Source of the DNA: Ferruginibacter sp. | Lineage (GTDB): Bacteria; Bacteroidota; Bacteroidia; Chitinophagales; Chitinophagaceae | Direction of reading: 5' to 3' | NCBI RefSeq assembly: GCF_028288465.1 | Contig: NZ_JAQBNR010000015.1 | Location: forward strand, 62,001-126,000 | Length of the DNA: 64,000 nt | In this document: in pieces, positions 1 through 8,660 of the stretch | Layout of the letters: every line of letters starts with the position of its first letter | How positions within the stretch are numbered: position 1 is the first letter of the stretch | Notes under the pieces: model-generated | The model's input: the letters and a program-made list of their open reading frames with translations, nothing else | What the model was told of the DNA's origin: nothing | Database searches by the model: none | Made by a program: the position numbers and the translations under genes

Positions 1-362
1 ACGACTGTAGCATATTCATGAGGTGTTATTGATTGGTCAATATCGTCAGCAATGACACTTAGGGTAGCCCATTTTTCTACTTTCTCAAACGTTCTAAACC
101 CTTTTTGTCCAAAAAATAATCTGGTCTTAGTCGCAAATGGACTTGTATATGGAAACGGGAACTTTCGATTCTTAGGTATTGACGGCGAAAAGGAAATAGT
201 GAATACATAAACATATTTGTCACTTTGCAGCACTTTGTTTGGCTTTAATATATTTTCATTAATAAAGTCAAACACATACTCACTCACTTTATGTGAAATG
301 CGAGGTCGAGCCAAAAGGCTTTTATAATTAACACCCCAACTTCTTTTAATCACAAATGGCAT
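1..362 (-). CDS. Hypothetical protein, 3' end beyond the window
   Basis: An open frame runs without a stop from an ATG at 362 (minus strand) to the left edge, giving at least 120 residues. It begins MPFVIKRSWGVNYKSLL and contains the segment KPNKVLQSDKYVYVFTISFS. I recognise no family. No signal peptide or membrane segment is seen in the visible part. It lies just beyond an attC-like palindromic element (391-586), in the same orientation as the next small ORF and the recombinase, so it could be cargo of the same mobile element. The reading frame is clear but the function is unknown. Confidence 0.55.
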   Translation of the reverse strand, partial: MPFVIKRSWGVNYKSLLARPRISHKVSEYVFDFINENILKPNKVLQSDKYVYVFTISFSPSIPKNRKFPFPYTSPFATKTRLFFGQKGFRTFEKVEKWATLSVIADDIDQSITPHEYATV

Positions 363-390
363 TGCTAAATTTTAGGGTCTTGTAAACTTA

Positions 391-586
391 CGCCCAACGA
401 ACAGGGCTTTATGCAGGTTGGGTATTAGAATTGTGTCTGCCCATGCCGCTGCTGATTGAAAATATGTTGTTGAAGTTAAGAACTAAAGTTCAGCGATGTT
501 TGTCCTGCCCGAACCAAAGCCCGGCTTTGCAATTGGCTGAAGCTTAGTTTGTCAAGCCCAACTTGCATAAAACCCCATGTTGTGGG
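391..586. repeat. attC-like imperfect palindrome, element A
   Basis: The left end (GCCCAACGAACAGGG at 392-406, followed by CTTTATGCAGGTTGGG) is an imperfect inverted repeat of the right end (CCCAACTTGCATAAAACCCC to GTTGTGGGC at 585). By hand about 23 of 31 positions match. Within each end are short RYYYAAC/GTTRRRY-like boxes such as those that bound integron attC sites. An internal perfect hairpin, CAAAGC-CCG-GCTTTG, lies near 515-530. At about 195 bp it is longer than a usual attC. It separates two small ORFs on the minus strand. The palindromic structure is seen directly; the attC interpretation is inference. Confidence 0.45.
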
Positions 587-600
587 CTGTTGCCGTCAAG

Positions 601-954
601 TTATTTTGTCTCAGTTTGTTCACGCAATTGTGACATATACCAATTGTGATATTCTTCTAACCGAGTAAAATATAATGTCAGTGCTTTATGTTCATCATTT
701 CCTGTTTCCGCTAAAAAGTAGTCCTGCCAAAAACTTGTTTGTGCCGGATTATATCTTGAAGTGTACCATTCTATAAATCCTTTCTCTCCAAAATAAAAGT
801 CAATTTCATTTTGCGAAATATTACTACAAAACTGATACCCAAGAATAAAATTGGGCAGTTTGCTAATTTTTGCTAATCCCAAATACATTCCCGGTCGCTC
901 TCTTATCAGAGTTAGAAGTAGTTCCGTCAAGTTATTATATTGATAGGTTTTCAT
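601..954 (-). CDS. Small hypothetical protein, possible cassette cargo
   Basis: A 117-residue ORF starting ATG at 954. It has an N-terminal helix-rich segment with the phrase RERPGMYLG, then LPNFILGYQF, and an aromatic-rich middle (FYFGEKGFIEWYTSRYN). It has no signal peptide or transmembrane segment. I recognise no named family; RPGMYLG-containing small proteins do occur as orphan ORFs in Bacteroidota, but no function follows from that. The gene is closely framed by inverted copies of the same sequence (GCCCACAACATG and its complement at about 574-586 and 983-994). It sits directly downstream of the tyrosine recombinase on the same strand. This packaging is the main reason to think it is mobile cargo. 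Confidence 0.55.
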   Translation of the reverse strand: MKTYQYNNLTELLLTLIRERPGMYLGLAKISKLPNFILGYQFCSNISQNEIDFYFGEKGFIEWYTSRYNPAQTSFWQDYFLAETGNDEHKALTLYFTRLEEYHNWYMSQLREQTETK

Positions 955-982
955 TTGCTACTTAGTGTGTTTCTTGGCAATT

Positions 983-1114
983 GCCCACAACATGTGTATT
1001 ATAGCTAAAGTACGCTACTTTTTATCAAAAACAATTTTTCTAACTTCCTGTGAGTGAATAAAATATCTAAAAAAGCGCGGAAATTTATTTGTAGCGGTAA
1101 TACACAGTTCATTG
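983..1114. repeat. attC-like imperfect palindrome, element B
   Basis: The left end is GCCCACAACATGTGTATTATAGC (983-1005, 23 bases, shown here only to name its boxes). Its inner arms pair with the right end: TGTGTATTA (993-1001) with TAATACACA (1098-1106), and GCTAC (1014-1018) with GTAGC (1091-1095). The right end, CAGTTCATTG, resembles the CTGTTCGTTGG end of element A read on the opposite strand. Element B is therefore a diverged copy of element A in inverted orientation. It touches the stop codon of the recombinase at 1115. Orientation and relationship come from hand alignment. Confidence 0.4.
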
Positions 1115-2338
1115 TTATTTTAAGTCCAGATTATCAAGCGGGCTTACAATTTTTATCAGGTCTTTATTGGTCGTGTGAAGATACCGCAACGTTGTTCTAA
1201 GATCATTGTGACCCAGCAACTTTTGTATCATGGAAATATCGGTACCTCTTTCCAGCAAATGTGTAGCAAAGCTGTGCCGTAACGCATGTATACTGCCCGG
1301 CTTAATTACACCGGCTTTTTGCTTTGCCTGCTGTATCACTTCTTCCAGGCTTCGGGTACTGTACGCTTGTCCGGCAACAGCTCCTTCAAACAAATATCCC
1401 TTTTTTTGAGGCTTATATTTTAATGCATATTCTCTTAGCATTACCAGCAATACTGCACTCAATGCTACCAGGCGATCTTTCTTACCTTTGGCCCTTTCTA
1501 AAAAAATACTCATCCTTTTGCTGTCAACCTGGTATGTTTTTAAAGCTACCACTTCACTCACCCGCAGGCCTGCACTGTAGGCCAGCATCAACATGGTCTT
1601 GTGCTTTAAATTGGTAATCGAATTGATTATGCCCGCAACTTCATCCTGGTTAAATACCTGTGGCAATTGTATATGTTTTTTGGGCCTTGGTATTTCCCAA
1701 AAAAATTTCTCCCGCCCCAACACTTGTTCATAATAAAATTTCAGTGCGTTGATCCTGCTATGCAGGGTATTTTCGGCTAGCCTTAATTTTTCAAAACAAA
1801 AAACAAGGTATCTTCTTAAATCAACTGGTGTTAAAGCGTCTGCATTGTTTTTGCCAACCGTTTGCAGTAGCTGGCTCATCTCTGTAAGATAAGTTCTGAT
1901 AGTAGAGGGGCTATAGGCTTTTAAAACAAGCTGCTGCTTCATGGCTGGCAATACATGCGCATTGATCGCTTGTATGGTGCCTGCTTTTATAACCGTCAGC
2001 GGTTTATAAATGGTGGTGGTTGTCTTTTCTTTAACTCCACTAACTGGTGCAGGTGGTAAAGCTACTTTTGCCGGGCTTACGGCGGGGGTAACTTTTTGCC
2101 TTTGTATTAAATAAGTTTTTAGTTCAGCAAAGTCTGTTACAGCCAACCCTTCAAACGCAGCAGTAATGGCCATATAATTGGCTTTATTTAATGGAGTGTA
2201 CCAGCATTTAAAAGTCTTTGTCCAGCGGCAATCGGTTACCTTTCTTACCGATTTGTTCAGTAAGGGCAGGTTGTTGAAGTAAATGCCAATGCAATCTTTT
2301 TCTCTGTGATAAAGTGGCCTCAATGTTACTGTTTCCAT
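1115..2338 (-). CDS. Tyrosine recombinase/integrase (Xer-like)
   Basis: A 407-residue site-specific recombinase. Residues 1-95 form an N-terminal extension of unknown role. A SAM-like core-binding domain follows at about 125-215. The catalytic domain occupies about 225-400. The catalytic set is visible: Arg in AGLRVSEV, Lys in AKGKKDR, HALRHSFATHLL, LLGHNDLRTT, and the nucleophile Tyr in TLRYLHTT near the C-terminus. It lacks the extra segment between boxes I and II that marks integron IntI integrases, so by family it is closer to XerC/D and Bacteroidota element integrases. It ends one base from an attC-like element and lies about 0.85 kb from a tRNA-Leu 3' fragment. It could act on either site. 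Start ATG at 2338. Confidence 0.9.
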   Translation of the reverse strand: METVTLRPLYHREKDCIGIYFNNLPLLNKSVRKVTDCRWTKTFKCWYTPLNKANYMAITAAFEGLAVTDFAELKTYLIQRQKVTPAVSPAKVALPPAPVSGVKEKTTTTIYKPLTVIKAGTIQAINAHVLPAMKQQLVLKAYSPSTIRTYLTEMSQLLQTVGKNNADALTPVDLRRYLVFCFEKLRLAENTLHSRINALKFYYEQVLGREKFFWEIPRPKKHIQLPQVFNQDEVAGIINSITNLKHKTMLMLAYSAGLRVSEVVALKTYQVDSKRMSIFLERAKGKKDRLVALSAVLLVMLREYALKYKPQKKGYLFEGAVAGQAYSTRSLEEVIQQAKQKAGVIKPGSIHALRHSFATHLLERGTDISMIQKLLGHNDLRTTLRYLHTTNKDLIKIVSPLDNLDLK

Positions 2339-2340
2339 GT

Positions 2341-3180
2341 TTTTAAATTTAAAAATTCAATATTCCGGGTTTCATATTTCACCCGCGGAATAGATTTGTT
2401 ATTTATTTAAATGGAACAGAGGTAGGAATGACGGTAATATTTTTGAATGGCAAAGCCATCTCTCAGTAACAGGATTTAGGTACGGGAGCAAACAACTTTA
2501 TGGTACAAAATACAAATTATTGCTACATCTATATAAATTTTTATTAAAAGGAATTTAATCTGAATAATCAAGCAAGAAAATAAGAGACATGTTTTTTAAG
2601 AGTCCAAAAGTGTATTTCAGCATCCCTTCATTCTTTCCTCTAGTGGCAAGGTGAGACTTAAAAAATGGTAAGGCAACAGTAGCTACATATTTTTATATGG
2701 TAATAGTCTTTAAGGTTAATATACATTTCGACAGATTAATGCTATGGTTTTTACAATGTATAAAAGGTCTGCATAAGGAAGCTAAAGCAGTTATAGATAT
2801 ACTGCGTGATAACGATTATAAAGAATAAACCCTAAGCCCAATACCATACATTAACCATTGCTCTGCACAGACTGGAAGTCCCACTTCATTCGTTACCTTA
2901 TAGAATTCTTAAATCCCCGATAGTTTAGTCATACTAGACAATTTTATGAACTAGTAAGTAAAATGATCTAATATATTAAAATCATCGCCGCAGAAATAAC
3001 AATGAATTTGACGTTGTTGAAGGATCAGAGTTTCTATATATGAGAGAAGGCAATTTTTAAGAGTAAAAACTTTACATAAATTATTTAGAAATATTGTTTA
3101 TTTTTTTTTGCCAATAAGCCTGCAATAAATAAAGGGCTTAAATATGACACACATTTTAGTTAAGTATATGTAAATCAATA
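2341..3180. other. AT-rich stretch without a convincing gene
   Basis: About 0.85 kb of AT-rich sequence between the recombinase and the tRNA-like scar. I see no protein of recognisable family on either strand. One 43-codon ORF (2697-2828, plus) is listed separately. The composition fits degraded mobile-element DNA. Confidence 0.4.
2697..2828 (+). CDS. Short ORF, 43 residues, uncertain
   Basis: ATG at 2697 to TAA at 2826-2828. It encodes a peptide starting MVIVFKVNIHFDRLMLWFLQ and ending with a charged helix (KEAKAVIDILRDNDYKE). No homology is recognised. It could be a small protein or the C-terminal remnant of a larger decayed gene. The only supports are an uninterrupted frame and a plausible amphipathic C-terminus. 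Confidence 0.15.
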   Translation: MVIVFKVNIHFDRLMLWFLQCIKGLHKEAKAVIDILRDNDYKE

Positions 3181-3184
3181 AGAT

Positions 3185-3206
3185 AAGAATCCTGTTCTGG
3201 GCACCC
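3185..3206 (+). other. tRNA-Leu 3'-end fragment, probable attachment-site scar
   Basis: The sequence GAATCCTGTTCTGGGCAC (within 3187-3204) matches the end of a T-loop, the 3' T-stem and the 3' acceptor strand (TCTGGGC plus discriminator A) of a typical leucine tRNA, whose 5' acceptor strand would be GCCCAGA. No D-arm or anticodon arm precedes it; the upstream 90 bases are AT-rich and do not fold as a cloverleaf. Integrases often target tRNA 3' ends and leave such a copy at the far side of the element; Bacteroides NBU1 uses a tRNA-Leu gene. The intact tRNA would be expected left of this window. Confidence 0.4.
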
Positions 3207-3221
3207 AAAAACTACAAACTT

Positions 3222-3248
3222 AGAACCCGCTTCCAGAGCGGGTTTTTG
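3222..3248 (+). terminator. Rho-independent terminator behind the tRNA-like fragment
   Basis: Stem AACCCGCT / AGCGGGTT (8 bp) with a short TCCAG-like loop, followed by a T run. Its place just downstream of the tRNA-Leu-like 3' end fits the native terminator of a tRNA transcript. Confidence 0.65.
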
Positions 3249-3249
3249 T

Positions 3250-3737
3250 TGCGATAAACTTTTCCTTTAGGTTACTTTTTTGATGACAGCTAAAAAATCA
3301 AACAGTGAAAAGCTCGAATACATTCATCCCGGCTTTTTTAGACTGAAACTTTGATCTTTTGAATCTTACACTTCATAAGGGGGAAGAAGGAATGATTGAT
3401 GAAGTTCGAATCTTGCCATCATGGCTTTTAAAAAGTTGAGAACTTCTACCATAACGATGTCAGCTATTTTTATTTTCGCTGGTGATTGGTTTGGTGATCA
3501 GAGTTAGTCGGATAGAGTAAAATTCATTAATTTTTGTGACCAATAGGGAAAGGATTTAGTGCACTTCTACGAATTCTGTGCTTTGTATTTTAGACTGGGA
3601 ACTGAAAATGTCAATTAATTGGTTTTTTCTAAATTTCTGGATTAGCCCAGTCCAATGGTCGGCCTGTTTTCGCTGATCATGTTTTTTTGTCTATCATTAA
3701 TTAAAACAAGCTGTGCCTGGAAAAGTCGTGCCATAGG
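3250..3737. other. Intergenic stretch, no gene seen
   Basis: About 490 bases between the terminator and the betA stop codon. Only ORFs shorter than 30 codons are present and none resembles a known protein. No terminator for the betA transcript was clearly recognised here. Confidence 0.4.
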
Positions 3738-5384
3738 TTAATCCGGCTTCCTGTAAAAATCGACTTTCTCCGGTGCAAGCGGCTTGTTACCCAAAATAAT
3801 ATCCGCTGCCTTTTCTGCAATCATCATAATGGGTGCATATAAATTACCATTGGTTACATAGGGCATTACACTTCCATCTACTACCCTTAAACCCTCAATA
3901 CCATGTACCCGCAAAGTGAGTGGATCTACAACAGACATATTATCCGTACCCATGCGACAAGTGCAGGATGGATGCAAGGCAGTCTCTGCATCACGACGCA
4001 CCCAGTCCAGTATCTGTTCATCCGTATCAACTGCCGGTCCGGGTGAAAGTTCTCCACCATTAAATTCATCCATCGCTGGTTGATTCAGGATTTTACGGGC
4101 ACAACGGATGGCTTCCACCCACTCTTTACGATCCTGTTCTGTAGAGAGATAATTGAACAGGATAGCTGGTTTTTCTTTTGGATCCGATGACTTTATTTTT
4201 ATTGATCCACGGGCATCAGAATTCATTGGGCCAACATGCACCTGGTAGCCATGTCCCCCTGATGGAGACGTACCGTCGTATCGTATTGCCACCGGCAAAA
4301 AGTGAAACTGAAGATTAGGGTAGGCCACCATTTCATTGCTTCTGATAAATCCACCTCCTTCGAAGTGATTGGTTGAAGCAGGTCCTTTCTTAAACAACAC
4401 CCACTGCAGGCCTACCAAGGGTTTGTTATACCATTTCAATGCCGGGTATACGCTTACTGGTTTCTTGCAGCTGTATTGAATATATACTTCCAGGTGATCC
4501 TGTAAATTCTCTCCCACACCGGGCAGGTCGTGCAGCACATCAACTCCTGCTGCTTTCAACGTTTCCGGGTTGCCGATTCCAGACAACTGCAGCACCTGCG
4601 GCGAATTAATGGCTCCTCCACAGCAAATTATTTCACCTGCGGTAACCCTGTGCAAATTATTTCCTTTCAAATATTCTACGCCGACGGCACGTTTACCCGA
4701 GAACAGAATTTTGGTGGTGAGCGCACCGCAGATTACTTCCAGGTTTTTTCGTTTTCCTAAAACAGGATGCAGGTATGCATCTGAAGCAGACCAACGCTTC
4801 CCGTTTTTTATATTGCGGTCGAACTTGCCAAAACCTTCCTGTTGAAATCCATTGACATCATCTGTGAGCGGATAGCCTGCCTGTTTGGCTGAATTAAAAA
4901 ATGCATTGAATAAAGGGTTCGTTGCAGGGCCAGTTTCAAGATGTAATGGGCCATCGCCACCACGAAAGGCGTTCACTCCGGCGGTTCTGTTTTCTGACTT
5001 TTTAAAATAAGGCAGACAATGGGCATAATCCCATGTTTCCATTCCCGGATCCCTGGCCCACTTGTCATAGTCCATGGCATTACCACGAATAAAAATCATT
5101 CCGTTAATGGAACTCGATCCACCCAACAATTTTCCACGGGCATGATACACCTGGCGGTTATTCATGAATGGCTCAGGCTCCGACTTATATTGCCAGTCAT
5201 AAAATTTACTGCCAATCGGGTAGGTGAGCGCTGCCGGCATATGAATAAAAATATCCCACCAGGCATCTGTCCTTCCCGCCTCCAGCACCAGCACTTTATG
5301 ATCCGGATTTTCACTCAGCCGGTTTGCCAGCACACAGCCTGCAGATCCGCCTCCAATAATGATTGTATCAAAAATTTTATCCAT
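3738..5384 (-). CDS. betA: Choline dehydrogenase (GMC oxidoreductase)
   Basis: A 548-residue FAD flavoenzyme that oxidises choline to betaine aldehyde, passing electrons to the respiratory chain. It has an N-terminal FAD-binding GGGSAG (11-16), GMC signature 1 around 83-106 ([14 protein letters not shown]), GMC signature 2 at about 257-271 ([15 protein letters not shown]), and the BetA-like active-site segment [11 protein letters not shown] with His471. The C-terminal NGNLYAP element (about 512-518) carries the second catalytic polar residue. The length is normal for BetA. It is the last gene of a tight minus-strand operon, 14 bp after betB. GMC enzymes vary in alcohol substrate, but the adjacent betB and betaine-degrading genes make choline by far the best guess. 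Confidence 0.9.
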   Translation of the reverse strand: MDKIFDTIIIGGGSAGCVLANRLSENPDHKVLVLEAGRTDAWWDIFIHMPAALTYPIGSKFYDWQYKSEPEPFMNNRQVYHARGKLLGGSSSINGMIFIRGNAMDYDKWARDPGMETWDYAHCLPYFKKSENRTAGVNAFRGGDGPLHLETGPATNPLFNAFFNSAKQAGYPLTDDVNGFQQEGFGKFDRNIKNGKRWSASDAYLHPVLGKRKNLEVICGALTTKILFSGKRAVGVEYLKGNNLHRVTAGEIICCGGAINSPQVLQLSGIGNPETLKAAGVDVLHDLPGVGENLQDHLEVYIQYSCKKPVSVYPALKWYNKPLVGLQWVLFKKGPASTNHFEGGGFIRSNEMVAYPNLQFHFLPVAIRYDGTSPSGGHGYQVHVGPMNSDARGSIKIKSSDPKEKPAILFNYLSTEQDRKEWVEAIRCARKILNQPAMDEFNGGELSPGPAVDTDEQILDWVRRDAETALHPSCTCRMGTDNMSVVDPLTLRVHGIEGLRVVDGSVMPYVTNGNLYAPIMMIAEKAADIILGNKPLAPEKVDFYRKPD

Positions 5385-5398
5385 TGCTATTTATACAT

Positions 5399-6862
5399 TT
5401 AATAAGGGGAGTCTACATTTCCCAATTCCACATAAACACTTTTTAGCTGCGTATACTGCTGAATGGCAGCAAGGCTATTTTCCCGGCCAAGGCCAGATTG
5501 TTTATACCCGCCAAAAGGCAGTTCAATCGGAGTGATGTTATAATTATTGATCCAGCAAGTGCCTGCCTGTATTTGATGAATTACCCGGTGGCCGCGTTTG
5601 ATATCATTCGTAAATACACCGGCTGCCAGTCCGTAAGCGGAGTCATTCGCTCTTGCAATTACTTCTTCTTCGGAGTCAAAGCAAAGTATGCAAAGCACCG
5701 GACCAAAAATCTCTTCCTTGCAGATTTCCATCGCATCCTCGCAATCTGTAAAAATTGCCGGCGTTAAAAAATTACCGGAGCGAATATCCCGTCCTTTAAA
5801 ATCTTTTTCAGGTCGTATACCTCCGGTCAGTAATGTTGCACCAGCAGCTTTTCCTGCATCAATAAACCCCATTACTTTTTCCAGGTGTGCTTTACTGATC
5901 AATGCGCCCATCTGGGTATCCGGATCTGCAGGGTAGCCTACGCTGATTTTTTCAGTGCGCTCCTTTAGCTGCGACAAAAAGGAGTCATAGATTTTGTGCT
6001 GCACAAATACCCTTGTTCCATTAGAACAAACTTCACCCTGCGTATAAAAATTAGCCAACAGGGCGGCTGATACCGCATTGGATATATCAGCATCTTCAAA
6101 AACAATTAATGGAGATTTGCCACCCAGTTCAAGCGTTACTTTTTTTAGTTGGCTTGCGGCACCGGCAAATATTTTTTTACCCGTTGCCACTGAACCTGTC
6201 AGTGAAATTTTTGCGATACCTGGATGAGCTGTTAACATAGCGCCAACCCTGCCATCACCCTGCACTACATTAAATAAACCGGGCGGAGCGCCGGCATCCA
6301 TAAATGCCTGCGCCAATTCGAGTGCCGTTGCCGGGGTGAGTTCGGATGGTTTAAATATCATCGAATTGCCGCAGGCCAGTGCCGGCGCAGCTTTCCAGGC
6401 AGCAATCTGGATAGGATAGTTCCATGCACCAATGCCTGCACAAATACCTAGAGGCTCCGGACGGGTATAGCCAAAGGCGTTTTTTAAATCAACAAAATCT
6501 CCGTGTATGGTTGCAGCCATTCCGCCAAAATATTCCAGGGCGTCTGCAGCGGAACTAACATCGACCGCCAGCGATTCCGAAAGCGGCTTACCAACATCCT
6601 GCGTTTCCAGCAAAGCAATTTTCTCTAACCTGGATCTTAATATCTCTGCTGTTTTTAACAGCACCCGCCCACGCTCTGCCCCCGTTTTAGTACGCCAGGT
6701 TTGAAACGCCTTTTGTGAAGAAGCTACAGCTGCTTCAATATCTTCTTCGTTTGCCTGGTAAACGGTTCCCAGCGGATTGTTGTCAGCCGGATTATAGTTT
6801 ACCCAGGATTCCCTGTTTGTGTTGGTAGTTAATGCGCCATCTATAAACTGAGTATACTCCAT
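5399..6862 (-). CDS. betB: Betaine-aldehyde dehydrogenase
   Basis: A 487-residue NAD(P)+-dependent aldehyde dehydrogenase of the BetB group that oxidises betaine aldehyde to glycine betaine in the cytoplasm. The active-site Glu245 (in TLELGGKSP) and nucleophile Cys279 (in QGEVCSNGTR) are present, as are the NAD-binding GSVATGKKI segment (223-231) and the C-terminal PFGGYKQSGLGRE motif. Length and motifs are complete. It lies between the permease (7 bp upstream) and betA (14 bp downstream) and is surely co-transcribed with both. ALDH substrate specificity cannot be read from motifs alone; the assignment rests on BetB-like sequence and context. Confidence 0.9.
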   Translation of the reverse strand: MEYTQFIDGALTTNTNRESWVNYNPADNNPLGTVYQANEEDIEAAVASSQKAFQTWRTKTGAERGRVLLKTAEILRSRLEKIALLETQDVGKPLSESLAVDVSSAADALEYFGGMAATIHGDFVDLKNAFGYTRPEPLGICAGIGAWNYPIQIAAWKAAPALACGNSMIFKPSELTPATALELAQAFMDAGAPPGLFNVVQGDGRVGAMLTAHPGIAKISLTGSVATGKKIFAGAASQLKKVTLELGGKSPLIVFEDADISNAVSAALLANFYTQGEVCSNGTRVFVQHKIYDSFLSQLKERTEKISVGYPADPDTQMGALISKAHLEKVMGFIDAGKAAGATLLTGGIRPEKDFKGRDIRSGNFLTPAIFTDCEDAMEICKEEIFGPVLCILCFDSEEEVIARANDSAYGLAAGVFTNDIKRGHRVIHQIQAGTCWINNYNITPIELPFGGYKQSGLGRENSLAAIQQYTQLKSVYVELGNVDSPY

Positions 6863-6869
6863 ATGCTTG

Positions 6870-8363
6870 TTAAGAAATTTGTTGTTTTTTATAAAGCCTG
6901 TAATTATAAATCAACACTCCAAGGCCAATCAGCCCCGCAGTGTATATCCATGCGGCATACTGATTATACCATCCTTCGCCATAGGTTGCTGTACGGGGCC
7001 ATGACACATTGATTACCATAAAACTGCTCCAGGCAAGCGCCAGGATATTAACCGGGAAACCCCATTTGCCCAAACTAAACCTTGCGTCCGCATCTTCTCC
7101 ATTACGGGTCAATATAATCCTGTTTCTCAGTTGAAGTGCTACGACTATCCAGTAGGCCAGGTTAGCCCACAATATAGCGATAGAAGTCACCAACTCAAAT
7201 ACTTTGGGAAATTGCAGGTTGACCGCCAGGATAATGATTGCCGCCAATCCACAAAGCAGGGTTGCCAACACCGGCGTCTGGGTTTTTGCGGAAACATGCG
7301 ACAAGGATTTACTAAAGGGCAGGTATCCGTCACGCCCCATGGCGAACATTAATCTTACTGCTCCTGAATGAACTGCAAAAGTGCATACAACGATGGCAAA
7401 AATAACATTGCATAAAAAAAGACGGCCCGTAGTTTCACCCAACACTGATTTTACTAACATAGGTAATCCCCCGTTTATATTTCCCAGGTCTGGCATACCA
7501 AAACTTGGTACTGCCATCAACGCAAGCAACAATACTAGTAATCCCGCAAAGCCGGCGGCAAGCAAGGCCTGCAGGATGGCACGGGGCGCTTTTTTACGCG
7601 GATCATGTGTCTCTTCAGCCAATGTTCCGGCCGTATCAAAGCCATACAATACGTACGAAGCGGTTAAGGCAGTAGCTGCAAAAAAAATCTTCAGACCAGG
7701 AAAGGCATTGAAAGCAGATCCGGCATTTTTAATGTGAACAACTGCTTCGACCGGAGATCTTACCCTGTTTAAGAACAGTAAAATGATCAGCAATACAATA
7801 CCAATCAGTTCGGTAAATACTCCAATATTATTAATCAGAGCCAGTAACTTAATACCCCTTGCATTGACGATGGTACTTATAATAATCAGGACAGAACCCA
7901 GTAAAATGGCGTTCACAGCAACCGATTTTGCATCATTGGAGTTTCCGATGATCTGGAATGATCCAGAAATCTGGGGCAGACTCACCTGCAGTGCCATGGC
8001 CACCGCAGCGATGGTAACAATCAAACAAGCCAGGTAAATCCAGCCTGTCATCCAGCCAAGAAAAGGATTGCCTGTAAACTTGGCCCATTGATACACCCCG
8101 CCGGATAAAGGAAACCTCGAAGCTAGTTCTGCAAAGCACAATGCCACCAGTAATTGACCAACCAATACAAATGGCCAGGTCCAGAAAAATCCCGGTCCGG
8201 CAACGCCATAACCCAAATGGAACATTTGAAAAAGACCGGTAAGAATAGAAATGTAAGAAAAGCCTGCAGCAAAACTGGAAAAGCTCCCCATGGAACGCTT
8301 CAATTCCTGGCGATAACCAAAACTGGCCAGGTCGTTATTATCGTTAGCGGGCGTTTCATTCAT
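6870..8363 (-). CDS. APC-family permease, probable choline or betaine uptake
   Basis: A 497-residue polytopic inner-membrane protein with about 12 hydrophobic segments. The opening motif of APC transporters is present (MGSFSSFAAGFSYISILTG, about 25-43), followed by FAELASRFPLSGGVYQWA in the TM2-TM3 region. It resembles the amino acid/choline (ACT) branch, which includes GABA and choline permeases. As first gene of the operon with betB and betA it most likely imports choline. Betaine, carnitine or GABA cannot be excluded. It is not a BCCT-type BetT. The start at 8363 is supported by the soluble N-terminus preceding TM1. A 14-bp palindrome lies about 50 bp upstream. Confidence 0.82.
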   Translation of the reverse strand: MNETPANDNNDLASFGYRQELKRSMGSFSSFAAGFSYISILTGLFQMFHLGYGVAGPGFFWTWPFVLVGQLLVALCFAELASRFPLSGGVYQWAKFTGNPFLGWMTGWIYLACLIVTIAAVAMALQVSLPQISGSFQIIGNSNDAKSVAVNAILLGSVLIIISTIVNARGIKLLALINNIGVFTELIGIVLLIILLFLNRVRSPVEAVVHIKNAGSAFNAFPGLKIFFAATALTASYVLYGFDTAGTLAEETHDPRKKAPRAILQALLAAGFAGLLVLLLALMAVPSFGMPDLGNINGGLPMLVKSVLGETTGRLFLCNVIFAIVVCTFAVHSGAVRLMFAMGRDGYLPFSKSLSHVSAKTQTPVLATLLCGLAAIIILAVNLQFPKVFELVTSIAILWANLAYWIVVALQLRNRIILTRNGEDADARFSLGKWGFPVNILALAWSSFMVINVSWPRTATYGEGWYNQYAAWIYTAGLIGLGVLIYNYRLYKKQQIS

Positions 8364-8409
8364 ACATGAATTGCAGGTGATTGGTTTTAGTAAATATTAA
8401 ATTTTAATG

Positions 8410-8423
8410 AACAGGCGCCTGTT
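8410..8423. promoter_or_regulatory. 14-bp perfect palindrome, candidate operator
   Basis: AACAGGCGCCTGTT is self-complementary along its whole length. It lies 47 bp upstream of the permease start, in the divergent region between the uptake/oxidation operon and the demethylation operon. Perfect dyads of this size in such places often bind dimeric regulators. No regulator gene is adjacent, so the partner is unknown. Confidence 0.4.
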
Positions 8424-8509
8424 TTATATGTTTACAGGCCATCCTGATTTTGTTGGTTATTGTCTTCATGAATATTGAATACCAGCTGCTTTTTTGCTCC
8501 GGCTTAATT

Positions 8510-8660
8510 ATTGGATCTGACTCCAATTTATAAAAAAATCACCATCCAGCCCTTATTTTTTAATTTGGTTAGACGATTTTACTCCAAACCATAAAAAATA
8601 TCCCCGTGTTGCCTTTATTTTTTAACTTAGTTGCGGACTAACTCTAAATGATAAAAAATA
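8510..8660 (+). repeat. Three iterated repeats, about 60 bp apart, upstream of gbcA
   Basis: Three copies of a CT(C/T)(C/T)AA-N3-ATAAAAAATA-like unit begin at 8521, 8582 and 8642, so the spacings are 61 and 60 bp. Copies 2 and 3 are preceded by a TTTTTTAA(T/C)TT(G/A)G box. Each copy includes a small dyad: ATTGGA/TCCAAT in copy 1, TGGTT/AACCA in copy 2, AGTT/AACT in copy 3. The third copy runs over the annotated start codon of the Rieske gene. Regular spacing of near six helical turns suggests cooperative protein binding on one face of the DNA, by inference. Confidence 0.5.

Noticed and set aside
1115..2338. Classical integron integrase IntI
   Set aside because: The extra segment between the catalytic boxes that defines IntI is absent, and the N-terminal extension is of a different type.
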